Source: Leishmania mexicana MHOM/GT/2001/U1103 (lineage: Eukaryota; Euglenozoa; Kinetoplastea; Trypanosomatida; Trypanosomatidae). Taken from it: a DNA stretch of 64,000 nucleotides. The DNA is taken from contig NC_018312.1 in the NCBI RefSeq assembly GCF_000234665.1, forward strand, positions 318,516-382,515, read 5' to 3'. The translations under genes and the position numbers were made by a program. Positions 1-8,943 of the stretch are shown one piece after another. A model generated the notes under the pieces. That model searched no databases. It was given only the letters and a program-made list of their open reading frames with translations, and had not been told where the DNA came from. Numbering within the stretch: position 1 is the stretch's first letter; every line of letters begins with the position of its first letter.

Positions 1-428
1 AGCGCGACGCTCATACGTGAGCATGTGGGTGGCGATGGAACGTCATACGCGGGAGTAGTCCTGCTCGCCTAGCCGCAAATCTGTGCACTCCGTCGTGTAC
101 GCGTCTACATCGGGCCGTGTGTGCATCTTCAAGCGCTGCACTCTTGCCTCTGTGTCGTTGACACTCCGCCACGACGCCTTTTCCTCTGTCCCCCCTTTTC
201 CCAAGCTACTCGTTCCTCTGTACCTCCTCCTCCGTCAAGCATCCCCCATCGACGGTAACTGGAGTGCGCACTCAGTAGTCTCTCCCACTACCCAGTGGAA
301 CGAGCGCTCGAGTACGCGGGAGACACACACACACACATTCGCCATTGCCGGTTGAGCGTTGGACAACACCACCAGTGGCGCACGTTTTTTTTCGTTCCTC
401 CGTCGAGTTTCGGCTTTTTCTATCCATC
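1..428. other. 5' spacer before the first gene
   Basis: This stretch holds no convincing coding sequence. It contains a short CA run near 322-334 and pyrimidine-rich tracts, the longest around 385-420. Such tracts commonly precede the spliced-leader acceptor AG in trypanosomatids. It is therefore read as the intergenic/5' untranslated region of the gene starting at 429. Confidence 0.6.
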
Positions 429-2543
429 ATGTGGCTCGGGGGTAGCATGCGGCGCACTCTGGCACTGTATAAACAAGGACGCTCACGAGAGCCGAACGTG
501 GGTCGACTTCTCTACGGCAAACGCAAGAACGTTGTTCATCGTACCAGCGAAGCCAAGCCCTCTGTGACGGCTGTTCTAGCGCAGACCCCGACGGAGCGGC
601 TGCCGGTGGCCGTGAAGCACGCCTTGCGGGTGAACGAGCTTCCCCGGGAGCAGATCTCCGCTCTTCTCAAGCAACACCGCGCGTTGCGCCGGTTCGACCG
701 CACCGAGGTGGTCGTTCAGGCCCTTCGCGATGCCAAGCAGCCTCTAACGTCGCAGCACTACTGCGTCCTCATGGCACACGCAAATGACGAGCGGCAAACG
801 CACAAAGCGCTGCAGTTCTGGAAGGACGCCGTCTCGGAGGGTAAGGTGAATGAACGCCTTCACGGCGCCCTCCTGTCGACCTACCGCAACGCCGGTAACT
901 GGAGGGCGGCAATGCGGCACTGCGAAAGCATGTGGCGGGATCAGCAGGTGTTGGACCCTCTTGCTGTCCATGCTGTCATGAACGCGTGCCGCCGCTACGG
1001 GCCCTGGCAGATGGGCCTGAAGGTCTTCTCGGACGCCGTCCAGCACGGCACGAAGCCGAACGGCGTCGTCTACCTCGAGCTCCTTCGCCTCATCGCACAA
1101 AGCAAGATGCCGGCACGGTGGGCGTACGGTCTGGCGATTCTACGCGCACTGGAGGCAAGCGTGGAGGTGACGGCGGGGCACTACAACGCGGTGCTCGCCA
1201 CCATGGGGGGCCGCAACTGGGAGAAGGGCATCGAACTGTTCCACTCCATGCAGGAGCACAACGTGCAGCCCAGCACCGAGACTCTCAACACAGTGCAGCA
1301 GCTTCATCCACACAGCGTGGCCCACTGCATCCGCTGCGTCGCTGAGGCGCACGCGCTTGGCATGCCCATAACAGACACCATGTACCGCAACGTACTGCTG
1401 AACCTTTTCCGAATGCAGCTGAACCACGAGGCGACCCAGTTTGCGGAGCGCGAGTACAAGCTGGACTGTGTTGATGCCGGCAACCCACTCACCCACACAC
1501 TGTCCCTGAGTGTCGCCATGATGGATGCGCTGCTCTCCCATCCCCGTCCCCACGACGCCCTGCTCGTGTACGAGTCCTTCCAGGATAAGATTGGCGACGT
1601 TGTGGCAGCTGCGACGCGGCAGCTCGGAACAAGCGGCTCGCTGGAGCAGCGCTGGCTCGTGCAAGGGCGGGTGGCTGTCGTCGACCACAACGTCCTGCTC
1701 TCGACGACCTTCGAGTCCCTTATCCACCACTACGACTCGGTGTTTGTTCCGTTTGCGTCCGTGCGCCTGCTGGTGCGGCGCGCCCGCGAGAATGGCAACT
1801 CAATGCAAGGGCTCCATATAAAGACGACGCTGCGTCGCATTGGACTTCTGCTAAAACGGGAGGAGTGGAGCATGCTGCGTGTGCTTCCCTATGCGCACCA
1901 ACTTCTTGCACACACGTACCTCTGCGAAGGGGGGCCAGCCAGTCCTGAGGCGCTGAAGGCGCTGCGTGAAGAGGCGGAGACGCAGAGCCTGCTGCCCGGA
2001 AGCCCTCCGACTCCGGCCGCAGTTGCGAAGGCCGCTTCCGCGTATGGTCAAGCGCTGCTGAAGCGTCTCACACCTGTTGGGGAAGTCGCTGAGGGAATCT
2101 GCGCCGTGGGAGTCGATCAGAGTGAAGAACGGGACACAGAGGACGCCGCGACGAACCTCGTGATACGTGAAGCAGGTGGAGGCGCTGCCGATACAGGCGC
2201 TTCCTCGCTCGTCTCTCCGAAGGCGTCGTCCGCCGTGACTGCACCCTTCCCTATGGTGCTGCACTCTCCCCGCCGCATCACCTCCGTGGAGCGCGTGACA
2301 GCGGTGGCCGCCATGCTCAAGTCTCTCAACCCCGATGCGGAGGTGCACGTGCTTTCCACAAACGCGTCGCAGCTTGCAGCGGTGTGTCATTGGAATGCAG
2401 TGCGTGTCGGCGTCCTTCTTGTCCCGGTGCACTACCCCGATCAACTCAGGCAGATGGCGCCGCCTGCATTGCCGATCAGCGAGGGCGCCGTCGCCGCTGC
2501 AATGGCTGCATCCGGTGTCAGAGGGCCAAAGTCACGACTGTAA
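429..2543 (+). CDS. PPR-like (pentatricopeptide repeat) protein, probably mitochondrial
   Basis: The 704-residue product carries helical repeats of about 35 residues in its first half. Phrases such as KALQFWKDAVSEGKVNERL, GLKVFSDAVQHGTKPNGVVY and GIELFHSMQEHNVQPSTETL have the PPR pattern of a helix followed by a P-(S/N) turn. Trypanosomatid PPR proteins are mostly mitochondrial RNA-binding proteins acting on kinetoplast-encoded rRNAs and mRNAs. The N-terminus after the second Met (447) is basic and lacks acidic residues for about 15 positions, fitting a mitochondrial presequence. The frame is open upstream to 345 but has no ATG before 429. The C-terminal third is less repetitive and has an acidic, Ala/Ser-rich linker around residues 560-600. 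PPR identity is a family-level call; the RNA target is unknown. Confidence 0.75.
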   Translation: MWLGGSMRRTLALYKQGRSREPNVGRLLYGKRKNVVHRTSEAKPSVTAVLAQTPTERLPVAVKHALRVNELPREQISALLKQHRALRRFDRTEVVVQALRDAKQPLTSQHYCVLMAHANDERQTHKALQFWKDAVSEGKVNERLHGALLSTYRNAGNWRAAMRHCESMWRDQQVLDPLAVHAVMNACRRYGPWQMGLKVFSDAVQHGTKPNGVVYLELLRLIAQSKMPARWAYGLAILRALEASVEVTAGHYNAVLATMGGRNWEKGIELFHSMQEHNVQPSTETLNTVQQLHPHSVAHCIRCVAEAHALGMPITDTMYRNVLLNLFRMQLNHEATQFAEREYKLDCVDAGNPLTHTLSLSVAMMDALLSHPRPHDALLVYESFQDKIGDVVAAATRQLGTSGSLEQRWLVQGRVAVVDHNVLLSTTFESLIHHYDSVFVPFASVRLLVRRARENGNSMQGLHIKTTLRRIGLLLKREEWSMLRVLPYAHQLLAHTYLCEGGPASPEALKALREEAETQSLLPGSPPTPAAVAKAASAYGQALLKRLTPVGEVAEGICAVGVDQSEERDTEDAATNLVIREAGGGAADTGASSLVSPKASSAVTAPFPMVLHSPRRITSVERVTAVAAMLKSLNPDAEVHVLSTNASQLAAVCHWNAVRVGVLLVPVHYPDQLRQMAPPALPISEGAVAAAMAASGVRGPKSRL

Positions 2544-3222
2544 GCCTGAGCTGCCTTCCGCTCACCCCGCACGAGCTCATAGCGCAACAGGGGCAGCTTT
2601 CCACAGTTGTGGGGACGTTAGGCGAAGGAGGCGCCTGGCCCACGCTGTCAAAAGGGGTGTGTTTTTTTTTCTCTTACTCACATACACGCACAGAACATGT
2701 TTGCACGAACGGAGTGCACACCCATAAATAAAAAAACAATATGAGGAACTTCGCGAGAGCCACACGCCCATGGGCAAAGCGAAGAAAGCGGAATACACGT
2801 GCACACACGCCTGTCACTACGCCGACTGTGCAAAACACCACCGATTTATTTGAACTGGTTCCCGTCAACGCGACGACCACAGTTTCATCACTCCCCCCTC
2901 CTCCTCCTGTCTAGGCTCTTTCGTCGTCCGCAGCCCTCTCCGCCCACCCATCCACCCCCGATTTGCCTCTATGATGCGGCGAGGTGAGCGACAGAATCTC
3001 GTCGCTACGTCAACCCCCTCCCTCCTCCTCCTCTGCCCTTATTATCCGCTTGTCCCGCTTTGCCTCTTCAGGAGAAGTTGGCACGCCATACGACGCCTCC
3101 TCCACAAAGCCAGCGCGCAAGGCCACCCGGTCTGTCATTCAGCAACGACTGGGGCTCTTTTCTGCTCCTCCAGCCGTGCGTCTTTCTGTGGGTGTGTGCG
3201 TGCGTGTGTGTGTGTGGCCGCC
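2544..3222. other. Intergenic spacer
   Basis: No gene is visible here. There are poly-T and pyrimidine tracts (about 2660-2672 and 2880-2935) and a TG run at about 3198-3216 just before the next start codon. The methyltransferase frame stays open back to 2971, but that part reads as pyrimidine-rich 5' untranslated sequence rather than protein. Confidence 0.6.
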
Positions 3223-5334
3223 ATGGCTGGAGGTGCCACTGGGACAGCACACAGCAACTACCCACACACATTTTCCGCTGAGCTTATCCGTCATTGCGAG
3301 GATGGATGCATTCCACCCGAGGTGTTCGCTGACGCGCGTGCGTTGCTCGACGACGAGCACCGTCGCCGCTATGTCCGTATCAATCCGCGATGCGAGGAAC
3401 GGGTTCTGGACGCTGGGGCGGAAGCCGTTCTGCGGCTGGACACACACTCGACGGCAGCACGGATGTGTACAAGCACGTTGCTGTCTCCTGAAGAAGAGAG
3501 GATGGTCAGCACGCTGCAAGGCTCTATGCGTGCAGGCGCCACAGAGGCATCCTCGCCGGCCACCGATGAAGCTGTAGCTTCGCAAAGTCAAAAACGCAAC
3601 GTTCGTGACGACGCGCCCCGCGCCAGTGTGTTGCGTCTCGGCCTCGCTGCCCTTACTGGCCTGGCCTTGGAGTCCGTCGAGCCGGTGGCGTGGCTGCCTT
3701 GCGGTGTGTTTGCCCTCCCGTGGTCGTACCCCATGGGCGGCAACCCTCTTTTTCTAGACGGGACGCTGCTTGCGATGGATGCAGCGTCGATAGCGGCGGT
3801 GGTGGCTCTGCATCCGCGCAAGGGGGATCGTGTCCTGGACCTTTGCTGTGCTCCTGGCATGAAGCTGGGGCTTTTGGCGGATGCAGTGACGAGAGGTCAC
3901 GCGGGCGGCACCGGCTCACCCCTCTCCGCGGCGTCGCCGTCCCTCGCAGACGGCCTTGTTGTTGGCGTGGATGTGAGTCTCGCTCGCTTATATATGACTC
4001 GATCCACACTGAAGAAGCAGCAGCAGCAGGGCGGCACCGCTGACACTCCGTCATCGCTTCCTGTGTGCTTGTTTGCCGGTGATGGGTGCTGCTTCTCCAT
4101 GGAAAGCGCAGGGGCAGCGCTTGATCTGACTGGATCGGCTGTGGATGCTGGCACAGGGCTGACGAAGGTGGAGAGGCGGCGGCTTCAGCGTCAGTACAAC
4201 GCGACTACGGCAACCGCAGGATCGAAGCGAGACCGTTCAGCTTCGGGGGCAGCTGCGTGTGTAGTGTCTCACAAGGCGGAGTCGAGTCCGCCGCCGACTG
4301 TCGTCTATGCTCCCGCCCACATCCGCCCCATTGTGGCTGCATGGCTGCACGAAGAAGCGTGCGGCTCGCAAGTGGCTGACGCATTGACTACACCACCGTC
4401 GCACCCGCAGCCGTTGCTTTTTGACCGCGTTCTTGTGGATGCAGAATGCTCCCACGACGGCTCCGTCGCCCACATGCAGCTCGGCGAGCCGCATGCGAAT
4501 GCCGCTGCTACAGCGCGCAACTCCACACCTGGTGCTTGTTCGACGTCGTCGGCTGTATCGACAATCCGGAAAGGCAGAGGCGTTGATAACGAGTATCGCA
4601 TGCATCACATGAACCTTGGCATCGCGGAGGGTGAAGTGGGGCCGCAGACAGAGAAGACGCCATTCGCATCTTCGCAGCCTCTTGCAAACTCCCCTGCGGG
4701 GAGCGGCGAGCACAGCAAGAAGAACACTCCCTCCCCTTCATCCGCCTCTCTCTTTGCTCTCCAGTCGAAGCTGCTAGATAACGGCTATCGCCAGCTTCGA
4801 CCAGGTGGGACACTTGTGTACGCGACCTGCTCCTACTCGTACGTGCAAAACGAGTATGTTGTGCGCCGATTCCTGGAGCGCGCCAACGCGGTCAATGAGA
4901 AGGTGGATCCGTGTGACGCGCGCAGTCGTTTCACGGCCAACGAAGTCCCGAGACAGGCTACAGCCGTTTTGGTACCAGCCTTCTCTTACGCGCATGAGGC
5001 AGATGGGAAGAGTGTGTCTGGCGTTGCCAGCAACGACAGCGTCGCCGCTTGCGTGCGGATGAATAGCGAAGAGCAACGGCGTGACGTGCAGCGACTCCTG
5101 GATGCACACGTCTTCGACTACGGCACAGTGCAGAGAGGGCACGACCGGTACGCTTATGTCGAAGGTGCTAGCCACGGCGCCCCCTCTGCGGACGAGCACG
5201 CCGCCTTGGGGAGTCGTTTCTGGCCCCGTCTCTTTCAGTCCAGCTTTCTCTACGTGGCAAAGATATGGAAGAGGCCACCAGAAGCCGCTGTGTCGGTCGA
5301 GGGCGGGAGTAGGGGTGTTGCCAGTGAGAAGTAA
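3223..5334 (+). CDS. NOL1/NOP2/Sun-family RNA (cytosine-5) methyltransferase
   Basis: The 703-residue protein has the Rossmann methyltransferase signature of the NSUN family: motif I DLCCAPGMK (codons 3838-3864) for S-adenosylmethionine binding, the motif IV region DAECSHDGS (4438-4464), and motif VI YATCSYSYVQNE, with the presumed catalytic Cys at 4828-4830. The expected product is an m5C-modified tRNA or rRNA. Motif IV reads Asp-Ala-Glu-Cys where most NSUN enzymes have Asp-Ala-Pro-Cys, so the cysteine is kept and the proline is not. Long low-complexity inserts separate motif I from IV and IV from VI, making the protein longer than typical NSUN enzymes. The start at 3223 is the first ATG in a good context; the upstream open frame looks like 5' untranslated sequence. 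Substrate and compartment cannot be read from the sequence. Confidence 0.85.
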   Translation: MAGGATGTAHSNYPHTFSAELIRHCEDGCIPPEVFADARALLDDEHRRRYVRINPRCEERVLDAGAEAVLRLDTHSTAARMCTSTLLSPEEERMVSTLQGSMRAGATEASSPATDEAVASQSQKRNVRDDAPRASVLRLGLAALTGLALESVEPVAWLPCGVFALPWSYPMGGNPLFLDGTLLAMDAASIAAVVALHPRKGDRVLDLCCAPGMKLGLLADAVTRGHAGGTGSPLSAASPSLADGLVVGVDVSLARLYMTRSTLKKQQQQGGTADTPSSLPVCLFAGDGCCFSMESAGAALDLTGSAVDAGTGLTKVERRRLQRQYNATTATAGSKRDRSASGAAACVVSHKAESSPPPTVVYAPAHIRPIVAAWLHEEACGSQVADALTTPPSHPQPLLFDRVLVDAECSHDGSVAHMQLGEPHANAAATARNSTPGACSTSSAVSTIRKGRGVDNEYRMHHMNLGIAEGEVGPQTEKTPFASSQPLANSPAGSGEHSKKNTPSPSSASLFALQSKLLDNGYRQLRPGGTLVYATCSYSYVQNEYVVRRFLERANAVNEKVDPCDARSRFTANEVPRQATAVLVPAFSYAHEADGKSVSGVASNDSVAACVRMNSEEQRRDVQRLLDAHVFDYGTVQRGHDRYAYVEGASHGAPSADEHAALGSRFWPRLFQSSFLYVAKIWKRPPEAAVSVEGGSRGVASEK

Positions 5335-5707
5335 CCGTGCCCCTGTTCGGAAGCCGCTGCTGTCGAAGAGGGGAGTGCAACATGGAAGGCGCCTCAATGA
5401 CAGCGACGAGTACTCGTGCAACAAGAGCATTACAGGACGCAACGGACATATGCGTGAGTCTGTGCACTTTGTGGGTGAGTCCATCTCCCACATGTTGGTG
5501 ACGCTGTCAGGTTTCGTCTCTCTTTCTACGGAGCGCTTAGTTGATGAATACTTGCCACTGCTCTCACCTCTCCCTGCCGTACTTTCTACATCACGCATCT
5601 CTCGGTCGCGTGGCACGTGCCCTTCTTGCTTTGGCTTTCACGGTGTTGCTCAGCACCTCATAAGCACGCGGCTATACACATTCTGCATATATTAGAACGT
5701 GCACGGG
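5335..5707. other. Intergenic spacer
   Basis: This short spacer has pyrimidine-rich stretches around 5510-5590 and 5610-5640, suitable for splice-acceptor use upstream of the next gene. No coding region or RNA gene is apparent. Confidence 0.55.
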
Positions 5708-6811
5708 ATGCCCGTCTCTCGCACCGCTGGCCGCTGCGTCGCCGTGCAGCGGCGATTCTTGGGGCTCTCCGCGCTGTCTCCTTTCAACAGCAGCTCAGCG
5801 CTCACCGACTCCGCTCGATTCACGTGCACCGCCGAGGCGGATCGAGATCATGCTTCATCCGGCTTCTCGACTGACGTGTGCGCGGGCACATCCTTCGAGA
5901 GGTGCCGGGAGCAGAACAGCAGTAGAGGCGACCGTTGCAACAGTGTCCCAAAGCGAGGCGGAGGGACTACGACTGGGCTGGGCCGTCCTCAAGGGAGCTC
6001 CAATGTGCATGTCTTCTCCCGGCCAGCGCAGCAGCTCAGCGCCGCGCAACTGGCCCACTTTACTCATTTGAGAGGACTGCTACGGCGTCTGTCCAGCCGT
6101 CGGCGAGCGCCAAGCAACGCCGCGGAGGAAGCCTCCAGGGCTGCTGCAGCGCACCACCTGCTCTCCCGAGAGGAGGAAAGTGGTTCACAGCCGCCTCAAA
6201 CTTGGACCTCAACGGAGCCGGGGGACTCATTTCATACCGAGTTGTTCGTCGTGAGTCGCGTGATCGCTTCTCCCCAGCACCCTGCCCTTCCTGCGGGGAG
6301 GGGCGCTTCTGCCTGCGGTGACGAAGTCTTCACAGGGGTCAACCATGCGTTTCACAAGCGTGTCAACCCCGCCGGGGCGACGCTGCGTGGAATCTTGAAG
6401 GGCTGTGCGGAGCAGAACGCGCTCGGCGCTGCGGCTGCCAGCGGCTGTATCTACGCCGACGTTGCAGACGTGTTTCTACTCGCTGCTCGCTGTTTGCCTA
6501 TGACGCCCTACCACGCTTTGGAGTCGGGCAAAAAGACCGCTGCGCCGGCATCAGCCGTATGCGGCTCTTGTGCAACGGCCTGTTGCGATGCAGGCCCGGC
6601 CGCGGCGCAGGCCGTCGCAATCTTTCCCTGCCCAGAGTGCTGGAATCATTTGTGCCACGTGGCGCGTGCGCGTCTTCAAGATAAGCGTACGCCGCTGCGC
6701 TTGTTCGTCTACGCCGCCTCGCCGGCTGTCACGGTGCACCTCTTTGCTGTTGCGCAGCAGCGCATGAAGATGATGGAGGCGCCTATGGACGTCTGCATTG
6801 TGTCGGGCTAG
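5708..6811 (+). CDS. Cytidine-deaminase-fold protein
   Basis: The 367-residue protein contains the two zinc motifs of the cytidine deaminase superfamily in the right order. The first is Cys-Ala-Glu in GCAEQNALG (codons 6403-6411), with Glu as proton shuttle. The second is Pro-Cys-x-x-Cys in FPCPECW (Cys codons 6629-6631 and 6638-6640). Cys rather than His as the first ligand matches the tetrameric CDA type more than the APOBEC/ADAR type. The ~170 residues before the core are Ser/Arg-rich, and an Ala-rich insert separates the two motifs; free-standing CDA enzymes are much shorter. The basic N-terminus could be an organellar presequence. The frame extends three codons upstream of 5708 with GTG only, so the ATG was taken. 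Whether it acts on free cytidine or on RNA is not determined. Confidence 0.75.
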   Translation: MPVSRTAGRCVAVQRRFLGLSALSPFNSSSALTDSARFTCTAEADRDHASSGFSTDVCAGTSFERCREQNSSRGDRCNSVPKRGGGTTTGLGRPQGSSNVHVFSRPAQQLSAAQLAHFTHLRGLLRRLSSRRRAPSNAAEEASRAAAAHHLLSREEESGSQPPQTWTSTEPGDSFHTELFVVSRVIASPQHPALPAGRGASACGDEVFTGVNHAFHKRVNPAGATLRGILKGCAEQNALGAAAASGCIYADVADVFLLAARCLPMTPYHALESGKKTAAPASAVCGSCATACCDAGPAAAQAVAIFPCPECWNHLCHVARARLQDKRTPLRLFVYAASPAVTVHLFAVAQQRMKMMEAPMDVCIVSG

Positions 6812-7332
6812 CCGCCGCTGCCCGCTTGTTCTTTTGCCCTCCCCTTTTCGCTGTTGTCTCTGTGTGTTTGGGTGTGCCACATGACGCAACGGCCTCTTTT
6901 CGCAATCACATGGCGCTTGCTCTTCACATGTTAATGTTGACATGGAGCTTGTAAAGGACATTGCCAAGTCGGATGCGGCGCAGCAACCTGCAGAGCTACG
7001 CGCGCTCGTGGAATCTAGCCCACAGCAACTGGAAAGCTGAGGGGCCACCTTTGCTGAGTAAACGCCACCACCACCACCACCGCAGGAGCCATGTCCCGCT
7101 TGATCTTCTCGAAGTCTGTCTCGCCACGTACCCGTATGGGCTGGAGAATGTGTCCTCGCGTACGCGCCATCTTCGCCCCTGCTGCCTGTGTGGTACACCG
7201 CGCCATATCTCGTCCATCTTCCTTTTCCCCACCCCCTATCGTTCGAAAGCCCAGAAGACACTAGCAAGGTCCCCCATCCGGCGCGCACACAGCGACTTCA
7301 AGGCCGCGTCGTCGAAAAGCTCGGCGTTCCCG
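6812..7332. other. Intergenic spacer with a likely splice acceptor
   Basis: A pyrimidine tract at about 7212-7239 is followed by the first AG dinucleotides at about 7249-7253, which would place the mature 5' end upstream of the ATG at 7333. A (CCA)n stretch lies at about 7066-7084. An isolated 32-codon frame at 6942-7040 is open but has no supporting context. Confidence 0.5.
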
Positions 7333-8943
7333 ATGAGCGGCGCACCTTTTGAAACGCCACCACCTTTCACGAACTGGGGGCTCGTGCTTGACGGCGATGT
7401 GCAACAAGATGCCGTCAGCCGCGGTGGCTACTGCACAACACAGCAATTTCACGCTCGACAAACTCCACGACTGTCTGCCCGAGCCGGATCCGGTGCGTCT
7501 ACCGCCGCAACAGTGGCCATCCGTCAGGCAAACAGCAGCAACAGTGGCCACCCCAACCCTGGCAGTGCCGCAGCTCTGGACGACTGGGAGCGCTCTGCGG
7601 TGGACCTGTACAGGGAGATCCGCCGCCACCGAAGCGAAGGACCGCAGCAGACACGCAACGGCGCCAAGCTGCGTGACAGCACGCAGGTGAGGCGCCGTCT
7701 TGATACCTCGGAGTGCTCCTCGCCGTCTCCGTGCGCTGCGTTGATGGTGACGGCATTTCCCCAGCTGCTTGGCGGGCCGTTTGCGGCTCCAGGACCGGCG
7801 CCGGCAAACCTGGCATGTGACAGCACGGCAGGCACACCCCAGTTGCCTTCATCCTCTCCATTGCTACTGCAGTATTTTCTCTCCATTGGGTATCCGCTGC
7901 GCCCCCCTTACAATACGGAGGCGGCCGCCGCTTCGCATTCCGCCGCGCTTGTCGCCGTCGCCCAGGAGACGGTCGCGTGGTTCGAGGACAGCGGCGTGGC
8001 GGTGGAGAACACGGCGCCGAGGAAGACTGCCGCGCCGTTGCACCGCTTCGGCGTCCGCCTCCTCCCTGATGTCGTACAACAGATAGTCGCAGCGCACCAG
8101 ATGACGCCGGCGACCGCGGCGGCGTGGCTGCTGCGCGTGTATGTCGGTCTTCTGGCGCCGTGGGAGGCAAAGGAGGACAGCATCCAGGGTGCAATAACGG
8201 CGGACTACGGCTTTGAGAACGGCCCACTCGATCCCGGGATGCCGCCCGCGTTCTGCATGGAAGGTGTCTGGCGCTGGGCCAATGCCATGTGCACGGCGGT
8301 GTACCATCTACAGACTAGCACCCGTGCCGCGAGAGAGACGAGCCTCCACGAAAGTGAGAAGCGATCATCCGATGCTCTGAGTAGCAGCGGACGTGAGAAA
8401 ACTGTACTTCCGCAAGGAATGCAGTCGCTTGCAAGCGAGCATCGCACCGACGGCGTTGGATGGAGGCTCTTCGCCCTCACTGTCCTTCAGAAAACCACCA
8501 CGCTTATTCTGCGCGGCTGCTTCACCACGGCAACGGTCGACGCAACGAATGCATCACAAGACCCCATCAGCGCTGAAGCACAGGAGCAGAGGGTCGCTCG
8601 AGGTGGACTGAAACAAGACACCGTGGGTGCGCAGTCATCGTCGCCACTGGAATCAGAAACCATAATGCCACCAGTGCCTACCACCCGTGTTGCTGTTGAA
8701 GGATTGGCGTGTTTCGCGCTCCTTGTGCGACTTCACGAGCGATTCCCCAAACACGGGAAGATGCGGCATGATGCCGGAGGTGTGCATGCTCGCGCCGCTG
8801 CCACCCACGTCGCGGACGCGACGCAGGCTATGGTTGAGAAACACTGGGAGAGGCACGCACAGCTGGCGGTGCAGCAGCTGCCACACCTTCCTCCACACTA
8901 CCATCATCTTGTGCACATGATGGACTTTGTGCTCACCGCCTGA
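7333..8943 (+). CDS. Conserved-type hypothetical protein
   Basis: The 536-residue protein is not recognised. Its first ~190 residues are Ser/Gly/Pro-rich and probably disordered, with a basic patch around residues 95-125. Two more ordered, Ala/Leu-rich helical regions follow: about residues 180-320, containing VVQQIVAAHQMTPATAAAW, and the last ~110 residues, which end in a His-rich helix (HLPPHYHHLVHMMDF). No transmembrane segment or catalytic motif is evident. The frame is open back to 6961, but the likely splice acceptor at about 7250 lies inside that extension, so the ATG at 7333 is preferred. GC-rich codon use matches its neighbours. Confidence 0.7.
   Translation: MSGAPFETPPPFTNWGLVLDGDVQQDAVSRGGYCTTQQFHARQTPRLSARAGSGASTAATVAIRQANSSNSGHPNPGSAAALDDWERSAVDLYREIRRHRSEGPQQTRNGAKLRDSTQVRRRLDTSECSSPSPCAALMVTAFPQLLGGPFAAPGPAPANLACDSTAGTPQLPSSSPLLLQYFLSIGYPLRPPYNTEAAAASHSAALVAVAQETVAWFEDSGVAVENTAPRKTAAPLHRFGVRLLPDVVQQIVAAHQMTPATAAAWLLRVYVGLLAPWEAKEDSIQGAITADYGFENGPLDPGMPPAFCMEGVWRWANAMCTAVYHLQTSTRAARETSLHESEKRSSDALSSSGREKTVLPQGMQSLASEHRTDGVGWRLFALTVLQKTTTLILRGCFTTATVDATNASQDPISAEAQEQRVARGGLKQDTVGAQSSSPLESETIMPPVPTTRVAVEGLACFALLVRLHERFPKHGKMRHDAGGVHARAAATHVADATQAMVEKHWERHAQLAVQQLPHLPPHYHHLVHMMDFVLTA

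Noticed and set aside
5855..7288. Several long minus-strand frames opposite the deaminase gene
   Set aside because: They are shadows in the antisense of a well-supported gene and carry no motif.
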